Origin: Phialophora verrucosa
Lineage: Eukaryota; Ascomycota; Eurotiomycetes; Chaetothyriales; Herpotrichiellaceae
NCBI GenBank assembly: GCA_002099365.1
Contig: MSED01000009.1
Span: 1,984,001-2,048,000, forward strand
Length of the DNA stretch: 64,000 nt
Direction: 5' to 3'
A program made the position numbers and the translations under genes. The notes under the pieces were generated by a model that saw only the letters and a program-made list of their open reading frames with translations, was not told the origin of the DNA and did no database searches. This document shows positions 44,509 to 55,861 of the stretch, piece by piece; position 1 is the stretch's first letter; each line of letters starts with the position of its first letter.

Positions 44509-45844
44509 TCTCCAAACTTGGGAAGAGCTTCGTCGGCGGCGGACTTCAAGCAGGCAGGGAAAAGGGAAGGTGGAAACGCCAGGAATATTAACAGGAGTTC
44601 CCATCTCTGCGGCCTGGACCAACATGACTGATTGAAAGGGGTGGAGCGAGGCCTACTTCCTGTGTAGAACTAGACTGCCACAGCCTAGAAAAAGAAGCAT
44701 GGCCATCCCGAACTCGACTCGATGCATCCCCCGAGTAACTGAGTTCTACGCGCCTCATTTGTCTTGAGCCCCTGCACTGTGTCTTTTGATTCCTTTTTTT
44801 TTGCCGGTCGCCGATATTGACCGATCCTCGTATGGCGGTATCGACTCTGAAACCCTTTGTCCGATGTCTCTTCGGTTCCTTAGATCTTGTCTCCCAATGT
44901 CGCGACGGAAGTCTTCGTCAACAATGCGACGACCGTACTTACGAACCCTTCTGAGGGGAACGAACACTTCCTGGGTACAGTAGTGAGTAGGTAGTCGTGA
45001 AATACATACATACTGTGATTTCTGATGCTGAGCCAGCAAGCAGAGGTGTACGCGTAGGCGCCTTCATTGCAGTGGCAGCAACCTCTCGAGCACCACGGCC
45101 ATGCTGGCGGCGTTTCCGGTCATAGCAATGTTAAATTACTCCACGAAGGTCGGATAAGTCGACGATAATTCAGGGTTGTACAGTAATCGTGTGTGCGGCC
45201 ACTCTTGGGCTTCGTAGGCACCGCGGGTCTGAAAAGACGGGCTCCTGACCTGTTGTCTCCTCAGTTGTCTTACTGTAGGGTCACTCCAGTGGGTCTTTAT
45301 TGCATGAGGAATGAGGATTCGATTCGAGAGCAGACGTTCTACAAGTGATCACGTAACATACTTGTATGACAATAGTACGAGTAGATTATTGGGGTGGTCA
45401 TGATTTGGTATCGTGTCAACCATGATAGGGAGCTCTCTACCGTAAGATATGTGCCATGTCACGTGGGATTTTGCAAAAGTCTCACAATGTGGTCTCTTCT
45501 TTTTTATGAACGATTGGCGACGGTGGGACAAAATGCCAAGTTGGAGTCTCTCACCGCTCGTCAACATTGCCTTAGTCCCATCTTCGTCACTTTAGTCAAA
45601 GCAGGTGCTCAAGCTTGGAAAGAAATGATCTTTGTAGAAGTCAAGATTCGGCGCTGGGTATTGTAATATTTGATGCCTTGCAGCCTAAAGCCTCTCGAAG
45701 AGCCTCTCGAAGAGCCAATATCGTTTCAGATATCCATAGTAACCCGGCCCAGTATCCTCGAACCAATGCGCCCGGCAACGCCCTACAAATTTGTACATGT
45801 CGCTTGCAGATAAGTATTTTCGTAATGATCATAACCCTCCTCGC
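44509..45844. other. Intergenic between convergent genes, 1.34 kb
   Basis: No gene-like frame. A doubled 12-bp unit lies at 45689-45716, near the desaturase 3' end. Confidence 0.5.
45689..45716. repeat. Doubled 12-bp self-complementary unit (AGCCTCTCGAAG)
   Basis: Two direct copies plus AGCC. The CTCTCGAAGAG core is nearly palindromic, so the RNA could fold. It lies about 130 nt past the desaturase stop and might belong to its 3' UTR. Confidence 0.6.
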
Positions 45845-47287
45845 TCACGCGGCACCAGCTGTGGGTGTGTTCTGAATCACCTTTGTAGGTTGCCAGCCAG
45901 CGCGAATGATTCTCTCTCCAGACGAATCACGGCTGACCTCGCCCTTGGCCTCCAGTTGCGATCTTCTCCAGATGTCAACTTCACCACCTCCGCGGATAAC
46001 TCCGACTCTCATGGTGGAAAGCAGATTGTGGGCGGCGTTGCTGTGCATGTAGACACCACCGTTGAACATCGCGGTCGCATCCTTGCCAATGCCAGAGCCG
46101 ATCATAGCCTTGCCACCGGGATGGTCTTTGATGAAGTCGGTCACATCGTGGACGATTCCAGCAACAGCGATGAGACCACGTCCGTTCTTGCATTGGTCAA
46201 CATAATCATCCCATTCCATGACAGGGAGTTGCTCAAGGGGAACACCCCAGTCGAGTTTGGAACGCTTTTGGTCAAGCTTCTTCTGCTGTTGTTGCAAACG
46301 ACCCTTCTCAATCTCATTGCTGCGGAACTGCTTGAGATCATATGCGAGGCCGAGTTGCTTGCATGTCCAGATGAACCACTTGGTGGGATCATATTGGTGC
46401 CATTGGATGGCGTTCCGGTAATCGGAGGGGAACTCGTGGTGGAAGTTGTGATATCCCTCACCAAGGGTGACGAGAGCAGTGATGACGTGGTCGCGAGGCG
46501 AGTTGCGATCATCGAATGGCTGATCTCCGAGCCAGTGGGCGAGAGAGTTGACGCAGAAGGTGGCTTGTTGGACAAAGAAGATTCGGAGGATACCGGCGTA
46601 GATGAAGCCACCAAGGTAGTCACCCCAGCACAGGCCAGCAACGATTGTCGGGAAGACAAGACCCATGAACATGACAACCTTGAGGTAGTTCTTGTGTTGC
46701 CAGATGACGACCGGGTCTTCATTGAGATCCGAGATATCGGTACGTCCAATTCTCTTGGGGTTCTGCTTCATGATCATCCAGCCGAGGTGGGAATAGAGCA
46801 GACCCTTGCGGACAGAGTACGGGTCCTTGTCGGTATCGGTGTATCTGTGGTGAGCTCGGTGGTCGCGTGCCCACCATCTGATCGAACCTTCAACGGCACC
46901 ACCGCCTACAGCTGCGAGGAATATCCGCAGTGGCAGAGTGGCGGAGAAGGAGGTATGTGCCCATAACCTGTGGTATCCCGCTGTGATTCCCAAGCCAGTT
47001 GCAAAGTAGTAGACGACCGCGAAGACGGCCGTCTTGAATTGCAGAGGCGTCCACAAGGCTTGAATGCAGCCGTACACAGGAATGCCGACGATGAGGGTGA
47101 CGTTGAGCCAGTTGACGTGTTTGTACCAGTTGGACCTGGTCATCGGTGTCTCTGTGATGTGTGGCTTCTTGGGGTCATACTTCGTATTTCGATTGGGTTC
47201 GGAGGGCTTCGCCATTGTGGGAGGTTGTGGCGACTGGAATTCGGGCTTGACAGCCAGGTCACCAGCAGTGGGTTGTGAGGACGGCAT
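45845..47287 (-). CDS. OLE1: Acyl-CoA delta-9 desaturase with cytochrome b5 domain
   Basis: 480 aa, one exon. The first in-frame ATG is at 47287 (MPSSQPTAGD); the frame opens slightly earlier but without an ATG. The enzyme makes oleoyl- and palmitoleoyl-CoA in the ER. The three His boxes are HRLWAH (106-111), HRAHH (143-147) and HNFHH (280-284). Four membrane helices flank them. The C-terminal cytochrome b5 domain carries the haem ligand motif HPGG (389-392). Length and order match fungal Ole1/SdeA. The acyl-CoA-binding protein gene about 10 kb away is in the same pathway but not linked as a unit. Confidence 0.96.
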   Translation of the reverse strand: MPSSQPTAGDLAVKPEFQSPQPPTMAKPSEPNRNTKYDPKKPHITETPMTRSNWYKHVNWLNVTLIVGIPVYGCIQALWTPLQFKTAVFAVVYYFATGLGITAGYHRLWAHTSFSATLPLRIFLAAVGGGAVEGSIRWWARDHRAHHRYTDTDKDPYSVRKGLLYSHLGWMIMKQNPKRIGRTDISDLNEDPVVIWQHKNYLKVVMFMGLVFPTIVAGLCWGDYLGGFIYAGILRIFFVQQATFCVNSLAHWLGDQPFDDRNSPRDHVITALVTLGEGYHNFHHEFPSDYRNAIQWHQYDPTKWFIWTCKQLGLAYDLKQFRSNEIEKGRLQQQQKKLDQKRSKLDWGVPLEQLPVMEWDDYVDQCKNGRGLIAVAGIVHDVTDFIKDHPGGKAMIGSGIGKDATAMFNGGVYMHSNAAHNLLSTMRVGVIRGGGEVDIWRRSQLEAKGEVSRDSSGERIIRAGWQPTKVIQNTPTAGAA

Positions 47288-48830
47288 TGTCGAAGCTTTG
47301 GGGAGTTCCAACTGATGCCAGGTTAGAGTGGTCGATGAGGGGATGAAAGAGCGAGAGAAGAGTGAGCAGAGAGATGAGCTGCTGGAAAGATATATGGAAG
47401 GGAGCTTGGCCCGAATCGGCGTTGGTCTGTTTGAGACTTTTCTCAGATATGTTGAGAAGGCAATTGTGGGGAAAGGCGGTGGGAAGGGTCGAAGGCAGTT
47501 GTGGTGCTCAGCCGATACTGAAGAAATGAACGGACCACCTCATCGGATACCGAGGTAAGATTGGTCGCTACCAGGCAGAAAACATGATCGAGGGGCCGAT
47601 GAAGGTCCGTTGAGGGCTGGAACTGCAAATCATACTGCGCGACTTTTCCCTTCCTCACGAGATCTCGCTGGCTGACACCGCAACAGGCAAAATCTGGAGT
47701 TTGGCAGCAGAGTGAAAGGGTTTGGATTTTGTTGGGGAAGACAACGTCACTAATTCAGCAGCAGGGACCATCGGGCATTATTTGATTGGCCGATCGAGTT
47801 CTGTGCCTGCGCTAGAATCGCGCTAGAAGCCCAGGCACACGGATCAACCCCCCTGGCTGGGTTCTTCCGTCTGTCGCAGTTCCGGTCACACAGCATGGCA
47901 ACGTACCATTAGAGCGACGGGGAGGGGCTACAGCGTTTGTGGACTATTGCATGAGAGTGTCTGGCCTTGCTGTCTGAATCGCCATTGAAGGAGTGACTGC
48001 ATTCGATGATGGCGGGCTGCAGGAAGAGCAGGTTCCTCTAGGAGCCCCTTCAGCCCAACCAAATCCTCATTGGGCTGCCAGCTGTCAGATCTCGGGTCTT
48101 TTGCTCCGACGCAGTGGCCACTCCGAAACGGTTGGGCTTCGCTCTTCGTATGGCCGGCGTATTTCGTATAAAACCAATAAAAACGGCCGCGTTTCCTTCT
48201 GTCCGCTGAAATGATGATCATTGGCGCCTCCAAGACGACACAGTATGCTGAGTGCTGACCCTATCATATGATATCTGTTGGTGCAGTATACTTCTGCCTT
48301 CGATAGCATGTGATATGATGCTTCCGGCATACAATGACGCGCAAGCAACACGTGTGGGAAATCGTTGGGATATGAGAACCCATAGCACTGCACACGCGGA
48401 TACGTCGACACTTGTTGCAGGCTGCAGGTTGCCTCAATTCTGGGCCGATAAGGTACGAATACTAAGGTTGGTTGGCATGTAGCATCGCAGACCTGCCATG
48501 TTCATCCCGGGCGAGGGTCCTGTAAGGCAGTGCGGTGCAGTGTTTTGCACCTCGCAACATCTACCTTTTCTGAAGTTGCCTTGTACGGCCTTCGATTGGT
48601 GCCTCTCAGGAGTTGTGTGAGAGGGGCACGGTAGGGCATGGATTGAGAGTGGCACGTCCGTTCCAGAACTAAGTGATGCCGATTCGATGCTTTTCTGCCA
48701 CGTTGTCTTCACCACTACGAGTACTCGGTACCTGACTTCTGAAGACCATCCCGCCTTCGAGGCCTTAAGAAACATGATAGCCAGTCGCCTTTCCACCACT
48801 CTTGCCCCTTACAAGCCCGCCGACACTCCG
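47288..48830. other. Intergenic, 1.54 kb
   Basis: The right part of the desaturase leader is CT-rich on the sense strand (47320-47520). A GAGTACTC palindrome is at 48719. No gene recognised. Confidence 0.5.
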
Positions 48831-49352
48831 TCACCAAGGCACAGCCCTCGGCCCAACATCCATCCCATAACTCCCCTCGCTCCTGACCTCGCCACCCCGA
48901 TCCTCCGCCCTCTCCCTAACCTCCGCGCCTACATCCCCTCCACCCTTCTTCCACCTCGCATGCAATCTCCTGGCCGCAAACCGTCCCACGCCCCAAACAC
49001 CCGCGGCAAGGATCCCTGCCCCTATCGACGGCGGAGCAACCACCCACGCCACTCCACTGACCGCCCCTCCAATCGCAGTGGCTCCCACCGCCGCGACAAG
49101 TGACCCCACGGCGATATATTTCGCCCAGCGCACGAGGCGCCAGAGGATGAACTGCCCAACATATCGCACCGTGCGCAGCAGTGCTCGTGTGCGCAGCCGG
49201 GCCGGTCTCTCAGCGCTAGTGGGCGAGATGAGGTAGTTGAGGTTTCGCTTTGCCGAGATAAGTGCAGAGTTTGACTGTTGGTCGACGGCGACAGCGTCGT
49301 GCTCGTTGGCTTGGGCTGCTTGGGCGGCGGGGTTTCCCCTTGACGGTGCCAT
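48831..49352 (-). CDS. Small membrane protein of unknown function
   Basis: 173 aa from the ATG at 49352. The open frame begins earlier, at a GTG, with no ATG before 49352. The N-terminus is polar and Ala/Gln-rich. The centre has a basic helix (RLRTRALLRTVRYVGQFILW) and then two hydrophobic segments rich in Ala and Gly (AVGSLVAAVGATAIGGAVSG, and PPSIGAGILAAGVWGVG). The C-terminus is charged. The pattern fits a two-pass or hairpin membrane protein. I do not recognise a named family, though the basic-then-Gly/Ala pattern looks conserved rather than random. Confidence 0.6.
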   Translation of the reverse strand: MAPSRGNPAAQAAQANEHDAVAVDQQSNSALISAKRNLNYLISPTSAERPARLRTRALLRTVRYVGQFILWRLVRWAKYIAVGSLVAAVGATAIGGAVSGVAWVVAPPSIGAGILAAGVWGVGRFAARRLHARWKKGGGDVGAEVRERAEDRGGEVRSEGSYGMDVGPRAVPW

Positions 49353-50894
49353 TTCGGAGGTGGAATTTGTGCGTTGATGGGAGTCGTGTTCTGAGACAAG
49401 GTATTCAAACGAGCTGAACACAGCTTCAGTCCTGGAGCGAGGTATTCATGACGTCATGGACAGTATTACGTCAGCATTGAAAGGTGGAATTGCCACTTAA
49501 TTGCTGGGTGATAGCTCGATGAAGAGCTGGGAAAGGCTAGGCACCAAGTACGAGTAGGAGTGGTAGATTCTCTTCAGCCACAATCGTGGCCCGTGAATGT
49601 TGTTATAGGAGTAATCCATATCCAGAGATTTCAATTCGAGCAATGTTTGAAGGTAAATGCTAGAGGTGATCTGCATTCAGGTTCTCAACTATCCACGGAG
49701 ATGAGGTTCCATGATGGCGCACGCACAAGCCAAAGCGGGACATCACTGGTGCAACACCATATGAGAAGGCGAAAAAGGCAAAAAGCATCGCTCAATGTTG
49801 ATTAACCAGACGATTCTAGAACCTGGTCTCTACCCCGTGGTGACGACGCGTACGACTAGGCGTTTGGCGATCGCGGTAACCATGGGCCCTCGGACGGTAT
49901 CTGAGAGTCACGGTCGCCCAACGTGGATCGGATCGAGGGTGACCATCCGTCTTATGGCCGGGCTATCCGCCACGGCAGCGTCTGTTTCTCCCTCTACGCG
50001 CTTACGGCGCCTGATAAGCCAATTCCCCGTCCAGATCACATATCTGACCCAGGAAGAAAAACCACGATATGGCCACGGAATGATGGATAACACGCACCAC
50101 GATCTTCGCCAGCCAAATTAGGGCGATAGTCTTGCGTAGACCCGGTATTCTCTGGTCGAGAGGGGTCAAGTACGCAAGCCCAAGATAGTTGTACGTAGGG
50201 GAAAGGATGGCCATGAGGACAGGGCAGGTGTGTCGGTGGGAGTGGTTTGATGGTCGGCAGGGCAATCCTAAGTAGAGCCATGAAGGTATCGAGAGCATGT
50301 ATTGACATGTTCCCCAGGTGTCGAAGGTTATGGTCCACCACTAGCCGACAAAAATAGTACACCAGAAGGGAAGAGCGACCAGGGCCAGAAAGCATGTGAT
50401 ACAACTTTAGCGGAGGCTGTGTAACACCTGCAGAGACAACGGCAATTTCTAATGTTACCAGGTCGTTCCAGTCCTTGCGTAATGATGCCATGCGTGGCTG
50501 TGATGATGAATAGAACTCCTGCCCGTCGTATGAAAGGCATGTGAAGCAAGAAAAATAGCAGCCGATGGCAGCTGACCCGGTCACGACAGCATGTTCCGGC
50601 TCAGCAACGTCGCGTAGGTGGTAGACATCAATGTTCCGAAGAACAATACGTACAAGTACACGATCCCCGTAAAGGGATACAGGCCAAAGAGGAGGTGAAG
50701 ACAGCCGTGGGCGACTGAAGGAAGAGCCAGGAGGAGTCGAACGAGTTGTTGTAGCCCAGCAAGCGGTTGGCTTTCTCCTTTGGTATCGCCATTTGTGATG
50801 GGTTGGACGTACATCGAGGGACCCGGCAGGTGCGTTGACCGTTGTGTTTCCAGGAAGACTGAGGAACGAAGGTACACCAAATAGTGTAGTTCCA
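49353..50894. other. Intergenic with a possible membrane-protein gene
   Basis: The stretch 49353-50001 shows nothing recognisable. From 50002 to about 50812 (minus) there are hydrophobic, protein-like segments in more than one frame; see the separate entry. Confidence 0.45.
50002..50812 (-). pseudogene. Possible spliced or decayed membrane-protein gene
   Basis: I cannot settle a model. One frame begins at an ATG at 50812 (MYVQPITNGDTKGE) and has two hydrophobic helices (LHLLFGLYPFTGIVYLYVLF) before a stop at 50581. Another frame is open from the phosphatase stop to 50036. A third, 50340-50002, starts just after a CTAG acceptor with WWTITFDTWGTCQYMLSIPS and continues with further hydrophobic helices (IALIWLAKIVVRVIHHSVAI). 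A phase-0 donor (CTG/GTAACA) in the second frame would join the third. No single path uses all the good segments, so it may be an unrecognised gene with non-obvious introns or a gene broken by frameshifts. I do not know the family. Confidence 0.3.
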
Positions 50895-52452
50895 TCATGA
50901 GGCATTGCTGCACACTTTATCATAGTCCTTGTACTTCTCTGCTCCGTGAGCAATGATTTCAATCCATTGATCCATCGGGCAGCTCGCTCCAGGACCGTCC
51001 TGACAGCTAGGTATGGGCCGTGGCGCCGTGTTCGCAATGACTCTTATGTACTCACCCTCACGCCCAGGTCGATGATCGCATGTCATCTTTTCCATGCCGA
51101 CGTGTCCTAGAAACGGGATGAGATCACTCATTTTCCAAGATCGTGCCCAGTTGACATGGTCCGTAGGAAATTCTTCCATTGCGGAAGAAGACGAGTTGAA
51201 TATACCCAGTGCTGTGGCCACGAAAGGCGGTACTTCGCGGTGGGTGAAGCTGAGAAAGAAGCGCTGGGATGACGGCCAACCGGAGCCTGTATCTGTTACT
51301 GAGGCGCTTGCTGACTCGCCGTCTACCTGTTGGAAGAGCTCGCTCTGTGCCTTAAGCCAGGGGAAGCCCAGGTAAGGTGACAATGGGTTCAGAGGCCCAA
51401 CCATGTGTGAATACTTGAGGTCCCCTTTACAAGTTAGAATCTAACCATCTGTAACCAAGGCTGAACGGTGGCTGCCAAAACTTACACGCATACTCGTAAG
51501 CAAAGAACTCCGCATCAGTGAACTGTAAAGTCGTTAGCACCCGTGTTGGTGTGATTTGAGACGAATGAGGGGAGGAACAAGACCGGAAAGCAGGGAGCTT
51601 GTCATATGAAGTGGCGCGTACAAATAGTTAGATACATGTTTGAGGAAATGAACAACTTACAACTTTGCAGATGGGACTCCGTTCGCCTTTGATTGCCGAT
51701 TCGTAACCACAGAGGCTCTGCAGCCCAACAACATCGGTGTCACTCAGCTCAAAAGGGGTGAAACGTGCTAGACGCCCAGACACGTGCGGCGCATAGTGGT
51801 GGACGAACTCAGCCATCTCTTTTTTACCAGGCGCCTTGCTGAATGCCGAGCAACTCTTGTGAGGGATTAAGCTATCAAAGCTGTCGTTGCGGTTGTGGAG
51901 GAATCGCACGACCTCAATGTCTTCGTGATTCGGAAACGCCTTTGCGACGGCTACCGCGGTGTCAAAAGTTCTGGGCTTCTTGTCGGCCAAGATCTTCTGC
52001 ACGGTGGGTGCCAGCTTCGGATACCGTTTGACAAGATGACCCCCGACCTTCTTTGCATCTTCAGTACCAGACGGAGTAATGTCCTCAAGGTGGTCCTCTA
52101 AGATTGGGGAAACCCATGTCGACATGAATTCGAGAGGACCAGACCAGCCATTTCTGTGCTTCTCTAGCTTCCAGAGGAATGGTTTGATAGATTCTTCGTA
52201 CTCGTCGTCGTTCGCGTAGATAGCTGCATGTCGAATGAGGTATGATGCAGCAATGACTGTACAGCCCGGCGGTGCTTCATGCTCCAAACCGAATCCCACA
52301 GCATCGAAGTATGGGGATATGCCTGGAAGATGCAACAAGGGGTCAAATTGATAGCCTTGTGAATGTTCTAGCAGGATGGGTGATTGCGTAGGGTACACAG
52401 GCAGGGCTGTGGCACATGAAGCGAGATATAGAAGAATTGCCGGGAGAGCCAT
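50895..52452 (-). CDS. Secreted histidine-acid-phosphatase-like protein (branch 2)
   Basis: Three exons, 52452-51661, 51522-51486 and 51424-50895, giving 452 aa; exon 2 is only 37 nt and splicing makes EYAWDLKYSHM. The ATG at 52452 starts a signal peptide (MALPAILLYLASCATALP). The N-terminal active-site motif is RHAAIY (Arg74, His75), where phytases and acid phosphatases have RHGxRxP. The C-terminal motif is FTHREVPPF (His338, Glu340), equivalent to the HD/HAE proton donor. The catalytic His and a downstream acid are therefore kept, while the motif is relaxed. It is probably an extracellular phosphatase of unknown substrate; paired Cys residues suggest disulphides. Confidence 0.85.
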
Positions 52453-54325
52453 AGTGGAAGTGCGTACCCTGCTTGAGCTTGTCACCGCTTCACCACCGGT
52501 GACACTGCCGGAGCTCGTGGTGGTTGTGGTCCTCGTACAATAAGACCGGGAAGAGGCTCAGGAAAGAGCTGTCAGAGCTCCTGGAGCCGATGACGTCGGC
52601 GGATGCGCATCCTCACCATCTTGGTCATCTCTAGTTGGCATTGCGCTGGTGCCAGCATTAATTATTGTGTACTCATACGAGTACTTGTTACTTGGCTCGA
52701 CGACGGGTTGATACGTTGCTGTCAATTTACTCCCTGGTGCAACCGCTCTATAAGCCTGATTCGACCACGAACAGATGTACACCCGTTAGATCAAATCTAC
52801 CCATGGAAGCTGATAATGTCGGTGGCAAGTCAACTCTGGAACACTGTAACTAGACCGCGCAACAGGAGCCATCTGATTCCGCATACTCGCCTGCGAGAAT
52901 GTCACCGCCGCGCTTTGTGATATTTCGAGAGATGCTAAGCTTCTCGGCATATACCCCCGCGTTATCGTTGATAAATAGCTCGGCCATGTGGCGAGACCTC
53001 CTCGGGTCACGCGGAGAACACGAAGCTGGAGACACGTCTAGATAGGATGATTCGTGCAAGCTGAATGCCTAGGATGGACCTGAGCGAGGGCAAGACCTGC
53101 TGCCAACATTCTCGACTGGGCTTTTGCTGGGCGCCATGAAATGCCTGCAGTACTCATACCACCGACTCGATCGAAGAATTAGCATTGGAAGCGAGAATTG
53201 CATTGGGGCAAGCGTCGTTAAGATCTGAAGACTATTCTTTACCACATCGCCGGCATGTTTGATAACTGGAATTGAACAAAGATGGATTCAGATAGTGGTT
53301 GCGAGTGACGCGTACTCGTTACGCCTGGAGGGGAAGTGGGGGTTTAAGTAAGCTCGATCGCGAATTGATACGCCGCGGGCTGCGATAGGCATTGGCACAG
53401 CCCAGCAGTGAGCGACGCCGGCTTCGGTGAAAGGAGTCTTCCGGGCCAACTTATCGCCCGTGTGTGACCCCGCTAGGGGTGATTCCACCACTCGCATCCG
53501 CGGCCCCCCTTCCTTCGACGCAGGTGCCGATGGAGTGGTCATCGCGGGTCGTCGTTGCTGCTCAGGTCTCCTGCCGCTCGTGCCCCTGCATCGGACGAGA
53601 TGGAAACGTCTCTGATGCGGATGACTTGCCTGAATGTTCAATCACACGGAGGATTGATGCGCCTCTCAAGTTGCCTCGCAGTTGAGCGCGCGCGCGTTTT
53701 GTGCGGGCGTTGTGAATGCCCTCACTCTCTCTAAATCTAACCGCCGGAATTTGCCATCACGCTCGTATCCCCGGGAGCCTTGAGACTGGGTTTCTCTTTG
53801 AATTCGAGATCCGACGCCAATCGAAACGAGGCGCCCAACTCCAGGCCGTGTGGGTCACTCCACCATCCTGGCCTTCCGATCAGCTGCAACCTGAAGCAGG
53901 TCGCAGGTCGGCCGTCAACACCATTCACATCTGTGACGAGTCCTCAAACACGAAACCGTTGCGACTCCTTAAAAAGCACAGCCTCACTCGTGCTTCCAAA
54001 TCCCCTCTGATCTGTCCCTGCTCCTATCCTGCCTAAGCGACACACTTCGAACTACCCGCCGCCCCGCCGAGTAAGCCATCACGGAGACGATCCTTGGCCC
54101 ACGGATGTAAGCATCAACCTGACCGGAGGGAATGTGATCAGAGTGGTAGCTTTGATATATTCACTCTTCGAATCATTCCACTGTTCACCAGTTCCATGCT
54201 TGCCCCGTCCTGTGCCAATTGAACGCAGCGAGTCGGCCGGACCCTACACGAGTGGTCTAGAGGTGACTGCATCGACGAAAGTCACACGTACGGCCAAGGG
54301 AGAGGAAAGAGTTGCCAGTAACACA
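52453..54325. other. Intergenic between divergent phosphatase and RING-H2 genes, 1.87 kb
   Basis: Promoter space for two divergent genes. An alternating GC run (GCGCGCGCG) sits near 53690. I find no convincing gene. Confidence 0.5.
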
Positions 54326-55861
54326 ATGGACTGCACCATGCACGGCTGTGCAAGATGGCTTCTCGTTACGATCGCAATGCTGTCTTCGTTCGGCACCAGA
54401 GCAGCGGCTCAGACAATCGCGCCGTCAAACAGTACACAGGATCTATTTCCCTCGTCCACCTCGCCGCGGTTCATTATGAATGGCACAGAGTTCTCGAACA
54501 TCCCCGTGGTACGACTGGCACCCTTGGGACAATATGCTCAGATGTCGCATGACAACTTTCTACGGGTGGACGTGGAAGGCCACTTGGTTAATGTCGATGC
54601 ATCCAACGCTAATGACATCGCCGACGTGGATCAGTTTTCCTACTTGTCCTGCGACCCGGAAGATTATACGGGCAATCTGGATGCCAGCCAGGTCTTTCGT
54701 ATAGTGGTCAACTCGCAGCGGGCCAACATTGTCATACTGTACAGTGAGACCAGCGATCATTGCATAGCAACCGGGCTGGAAACCTTGCCCACAATCGGCG
54801 GCATCCTGACAACAACCGACACCATGATGGCATCAAGCCTTGCGGCCTTGAGTCTGACAGAGGAAAGTCCTGGCACCGCAACAATCCTCCCGGACCTCAA
54901 CTCTTACACCAATTCATCCTCCCCTGGCTGGGGTGGAAACGGTGGTCTAGGTAATTCTCCGACGACTGCCGTCGCCATGATCATCCTCTATTCCATTACT
55001 GGAATCATCACCGCCCTTTTCGTCGTCATCATCGTGACTGGAGCGATAAGAGCGCACCGACATCCGGAAAGGTATGGACCCCGGAATATTGTGGGAAGAG
55101 GGAGGCAGAGTCGTGCCAAGGGTATCGCGCGTGCGATGCTCGAGACACTGCCCATTGTTAAGTTTGGTGACCACCAAGACCTACCCCCGAAACCCGCCGA
55201 GGGATCGGACATTGAAATGAATGCTGGCTCAACTCAGACACCTTCCACAGACGATGCCGACTCGGCCAACAAGGCGGTGGCGGGTGAAGTAGTCACTTCG
55301 GAAACACAGAGCGACAGGGCCCAGACAGCGATAGCCACCACTAATCCCGATGGGACTGATGCCGAAGGACATCTGGGCTGCTCAATATGTACCGAGGACT
55401 TCAAAAAGGGAGAGGAAGTACGTGTGTTGCCTTGTAATCACAAATTCCACCCCGATTGTGTAGACCCATGGCTGCTCAACGTCAGCGGCACATGCCCACT
55501 GTGCCGTATTGATCTGAGACCACTAGGTCAAGAGATCGAAGGAGAGGAGCGGAGAGGCTCTACTGCCACTGCCACCGCGGACCAAGACGGACAACTTCCA
55601 CCACCCCTACCGGCCGCCGGAACAGCCGATTCTGGTGGTAGTCCTCACCGAGCTGGACGCAGAGAGACAATCGCCAATCTTCGACACCTGGCTCATGGCT
55701 CTCGGGCCGAACGCATCGCCGCGCTGAGGCAGATGAGGATCGAGAGACTAGGATCAAATTCCGATCAGCCTGCAAATGACGAGGAGCGCTCAGGCCTGGC
55801 TAGAAGATTCCGAGAAAGGTTTCGGATAAGGACGGAGAGACGGGGGAACACTGCTGAGTGA
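54326..55861 (+). CDS. Membrane-anchored RING-H2 E3 ubiquitin ligase (PA-TM-RING type)
   Basis: 511 aa, one exon. The ATG at 54326 starts a signal sequence (GCARWLLVTIAMLSSFGTRA). A lumenal/extracellular domain with N-glycosylation sites spans to about residue 210 and has the size and position of a protease-associated domain. One membrane helix lies at about 214-242 (VAMIILYSITGIITALFVVI). The RING-H2 finger is at about 352-394 (CSICTEDF, LPCNHKFHPDCVDPWL, CPLC), with the C-H-H-C order of ubiquitin ligases. A basic, Arg-rich tail follows. Such proteins sort or degrade membrane cargo in the Golgi/endosome/vacuole route. Confidence 0.9.
   Translation: MDCTMHGCARWLLVTIAMLSSFGTRAAAQTIAPSNSTQDLFPSSTSPRFIMNGTEFSNIPVVRLAPLGQYAQMSHDNFLRVDVEGHLVNVDASNANDIADVDQFSYLSCDPEDYTGNLDASQVFRIVVNSQRANIVILYSETSDHCIATGLETLPTIGGILTTTDTMMASSLAALSLTEESPGTATILPDLNSYTNSSSPGWGGNGGLGNSPTTAVAMIILYSITGIITALFVVIIVTGAIRAHRHPERYGPRNIVGRGRQSRAKGIARAMLETLPIVKFGDHQDLPPKPAEGSDIEMNAGSTQTPSTDDADSANKAVAGEVVTSETQSDRAQTAIATTNPDGTDAEGHLGCSICTEDFKKGEEVRVLPCNHKFHPDCVDPWLLNVSGTCPLCRIDLRPLGQEIEGEERRGSTATATADQDGQLPPPLPAAGTADSGGSPHRAGRRETIANLRHLAHGSRAERIAALRQMRIERLGSNSDQPANDEERSGLARRFRERFRIRTERRGNTAE

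Noticed and set aside
45791..46966. 391-codon plus-strand frame opposite the desaturase
   Set aside because: Antisense shadow of the desaturase, which has all three His boxes and cytochrome b5.
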